Origin: Alphaproteobacteria bacterium
GTDB lineage: Bacteria > Pseudomonadota > Alphaproteobacteria > UBA6184
DNA: 8,060 bases
Assembly: GCA_030433125.1 (NCBI GenBank)
Contig: JAUIKZ010000048.1
Location: 1-8,060 of the forward strand
Direction of reading: 5' to 3'
Below are positions 6,285 to 8,060 of the stretch, one piece after another. The notes under the pieces are model-generated. The model worked only from the letters and a program-made list of their open reading frames with translations, made no database searches and was not told the origin of the DNA. A program made the translations under genes and the position numbers. Positions within the stretch are counted from its first letter, which is position 1; each line of letters starts with the position of its first letter.

Positions 6285-8060
6285 TAGTGCGCCCCTCCTT
6301 TAGCGAGGTATACCCCCAAAATACATATTATCCCGATCATCATGGCGAGCATATAGTCGCGCACGTAACCCGTTTGCAACCGTTTAAAACGGGATGCTAA
6401 GCGTAACACGCCTTCGCGCACCACTTGTTTTTCAAAGCCGCCAAATACAAGGCTTTCAATGGCCACACACCATTCCCCTAATTTTACGTAAGGTTTGATA
6501 ATCAAGAATTTGATGGCGTGGTCAAAGCCCCAACCGCGCTCTAAAAAGCTAAGCAACGCTTGGAACCATTTTTTGAGGTATAAGGATTCAAAAGCGTTTT
6601 GCCGCTGCCACAACACCACCCCCGAAAAAGCGGCGCCAATTAACGCCTTTGAAGCAAGGGCAATGCCGCCCGCCATGAGGGTGTGGTCGATGGGCAATAT
6701 TTTAAGGGCGCCCTGATAGAAGGAGGGGTCTGTAAAATAAGAATGGAAGGCGCTGCCCCCAAAAAGCGCCAAGCCCGCCAAAATCGTCATGGGGGCTAGC
6801 ATACTCACGGGGGCTTCATGCATGTGCGCCATAACATAGGTTTCTTCTTTTGGCTTGCCGTGGAACACCACATAAAGAAAACGCATGCTGTAGGCAGCCG
6901 TTAAGCCCGCAATCACAAACCCTAAAAAGAAAGGCAGCCCCGTTTGGTGGGTAAAGTTCATATAAAACAAGGCGGCGAAAATGCCTTCTTTGGAATAATA
7001 CCCCGCCAGTAACGGCACGCCGCTGATAGCCAACACGCCAATAAGGGCAAAGCCATAGGTGTAGGGCATCATCCGCCAGAGACCACCCATTTTGCGAATA
7101 TCTTGCTCGTGCGACAAGCCGTGGATAACACTCCCCGCCACTAAAAAGAGCAACGCCTTAAAAAAGCCGTGGGTCACAAGGTGAAACAATGCCGCATCAT
7201 AAGCCGAGGCCCCACATGACATAACCATAAACCCAAGCTGGCTCACCGTGGAATAGGCGACGATTTTTTTGATGTCTGTTTGGACCAGCGCGGCGGTGCC
7301 CCCCAGCAAGCCCGTTAAGGCCCCAAGATACACCAACACCTGCTGAGCCACATAAGAATGCTCAAACAAGAAGTTGCATTTTATAATAAGAAATACGCCG
7401 GCCGTAACCATGGTGGCCGCGTGAATGAGAGCCGAGACAGGCGTGGGCCCTTGCATCGCATCGGGTAACCACACATGTAAGCCAAACTGGGCTGACTTGC
7501 CCATAACCGCCAGGGTAAAGCACAAACAAATGAGGGTGGTGTTGCTAATGTTGAGCCCGAACACATTGTGGCTAACATGCTTAAAATTATACATCACCTC
7601 TTGCGTGGGTAAGGCAAAGGTGCCTGCCGCATACGCAAAAAACAGCATCCCCAACAGGAAGCCTATGTCCCCTACCCTGTTTACGATAAAGGCTTTATAG
7701 GCCGCTTTGGGTGGCGCGCTTTTTTTGTACCAAAACCCGATAAGCAAGAATGAACAAAGCCCCACGCCCTCCCAGCCGATAAACATTTGCAAAAAGGTGG
7801 GGGCCGTTACCAACACTAGCATGAACAAGGTAAAGAGGTTCAAATAGGCCATGTAACGGGCACGGGCGGGGTCTTTTTCCATATACCCCCACGAGTAGAT
7901 GTGCACCAGCAGCGACACCCCAGTAACAAGCAACATCATTATGGTTGTGGGGGTGTCTAACAGTAAGCCCCACCGAATGGCAAACCCGCCTAACTGAAGA
8001 GCGGGGCCAAGGTCATAGACCAAAGGAGCAAAGGCCTTTTGCTGCTGCACACACACGAAT
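6284..8060 (-). CDS. nuoL: NADH-quinone oxidoreductase subunit L, 5' end cut by the window
   Basis: The most distal antiporter-like pump subunit of complex I (ND5 homologue), with the long lateral helix. About 590 residues are visible and the frame stays open to the edge (a Phe codon precedes the GTG at 8056). Alignment of the TM5 glutamate (E96 here, E144 in E. coli) suggests roughly 50 N-terminal residues are missing, so the GTG is an internal valine rather than a start. Counting from 8056, motifs include GWEGVGLCSFLLIGFWY (94-110), NRVGDIGF (126-133), GKSAQFGLHVWLPDAMQGPT (186-205) with Lys187 (K229), ALIHAATMVTAG (209-220) with His212 (H254), DIKKIVAYSTVSQLGFM (261-277), HLVTHGFFKALLF (292-304) with Lys300 (K342), and GYYSKEGI (352-359) with Lys356 (K399). 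The C-terminal part holds the lateral helix and last anchor helix (RLQTGYVRDYMLAMMIG). The stop overlaps the nuoM start by one base. Confidence 0.96.
   Translation of the reverse strand, partial: FVCVQQQKAFAPLVYDLGPALQLGGFAIRWGLLLDTPTTIMMLLVTGVSLLVHIYSWGYMEKDPARARYMAYLNLFTLFMLVLVTAPTFLQMFIGWEGVGLCSFLLIGFWYKKSAPPKAAYKAFIVNRVGDIGFLLGMLFFAYAAGTFALPTQEVMYNFKHVSHNVFGLNISNTTLICLCFTLAVMGKSAQFGLHVWLPDAMQGPTPVSALIHAATMVTAGVFLIIKCNFLFEHSYVAQQVLVYLGALTGLLGGTAALVQTDIKKIVAYSTVSQLGFMVMSCGASAYDAALFHLVTHGFFKALLFLVAGSVIHGLSHEQDIRKMGGLWRMMPYTYGFALIGVLAISGVPLLAGYYSKEGIFAALFYMNFTHQTGLPFFLGFVIAGLTAAYSMRFLYVVFHGKPKEETYVMAHMHEAPVSMLAPMTILAGLALFGGSAFHSYFTDPSFYQGALKILPIDHTLMAGGIALASKALIGAAFSGVVLWQRQNAFESLYLKKWFQALLSFLERGWGFDHAIKFLIIKPYVKLGEWCVAIESLVFGGFEKQVVREGVLRLASRFKRLQTGYVRDYMLAMMIGIICILGVYLAKGGAH
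6294..6300 (-). promoter_or_regulatory. Ribosome binding site of nuoM inside the end of nuoL
   Basis: On the minus strand AAGGAGG is a near-perfect Shine-Dalgarno 9 nt before the ATG at 6284. It lies in the last codons of nuoL and fixes the nuoM start at the TAATG overlap. Confidence 0.8.

Noticed and set aside
8054..8056. GTG as the possible true start of nuoL.
   Set aside because: The frame continues to the window edge and about 50 residues of the conserved N-terminal membrane region would be missing, so the gene is cut by the window.

Overview
The window looks like the chromosome of an alphaproteobacterium. The main evidence is the gene order nuoL-nuoM-nuoN-birA on the minus strand, which is typical of alphaproteobacterial complex I loci, together with a K+-independent type H+-pyrophosphatase (hppA) of the kind found in Rhodospirillales and relatives. 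Base composition is moderate (neither very AT-rich nor very GC-rich), so a Holosporales-like or other non-model lineage is possible, but the sequence does not settle the genus. There is no sign of phage, plasmid, CRISPR, rRNA or tRNA.

Layout. Positions 1-277 are a gene-free leader. It holds a 67-bp palindromic element (3-69), a possible promoter whose -35 lies in the end of that element, a weak terminator/attenuator-like hairpin, and the ribosome binding site of hppA. Positions 278-2359 (+) encode hppA. Positions 2360-2648 are a gene-free convergent intergenic region with a strong hairpin able to terminate transcription from both sides (about 2381-2414), a second copy of the 67-bp element in opposite orientation (2479-2545), and a small hairpin just past birA. 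Positions 2649-8060 (-) are the end of a complex I operon, nuoL (5' end cut by the window edge), nuoM and nuoN, followed directly by birA.

How the genes work together. NuoL, NuoM and NuoN are the three antiporter-like, proton-pumping membrane subunits of NADH:quinone oxidoreductase. They are packed with junctions of -1, 3 and 0 nt, which implies co-transcription and translational coupling. BirA, the biotin-protein ligase, rides at the end of the operon and is functionally unrelated (it biotinylates acyl-CoA carboxylases). HppA is a separate, convergently transcribed proton pump driven by pyrophosphate, so the window joins two ways of energising the inner membrane.

The genes are ordinary and mostly well conserved. 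The most unusual structure is the pair of 67-bp palindromic elements bracketing hppA in inverted orientation (62 of 67 positions identical by hand count), which looks like a REP-like intergenic repeat family. A second point of interest is the replacement of the usual membrane glutamate in TM5 of NuoN by glutamine. I found no convincing new multi-gene system here.
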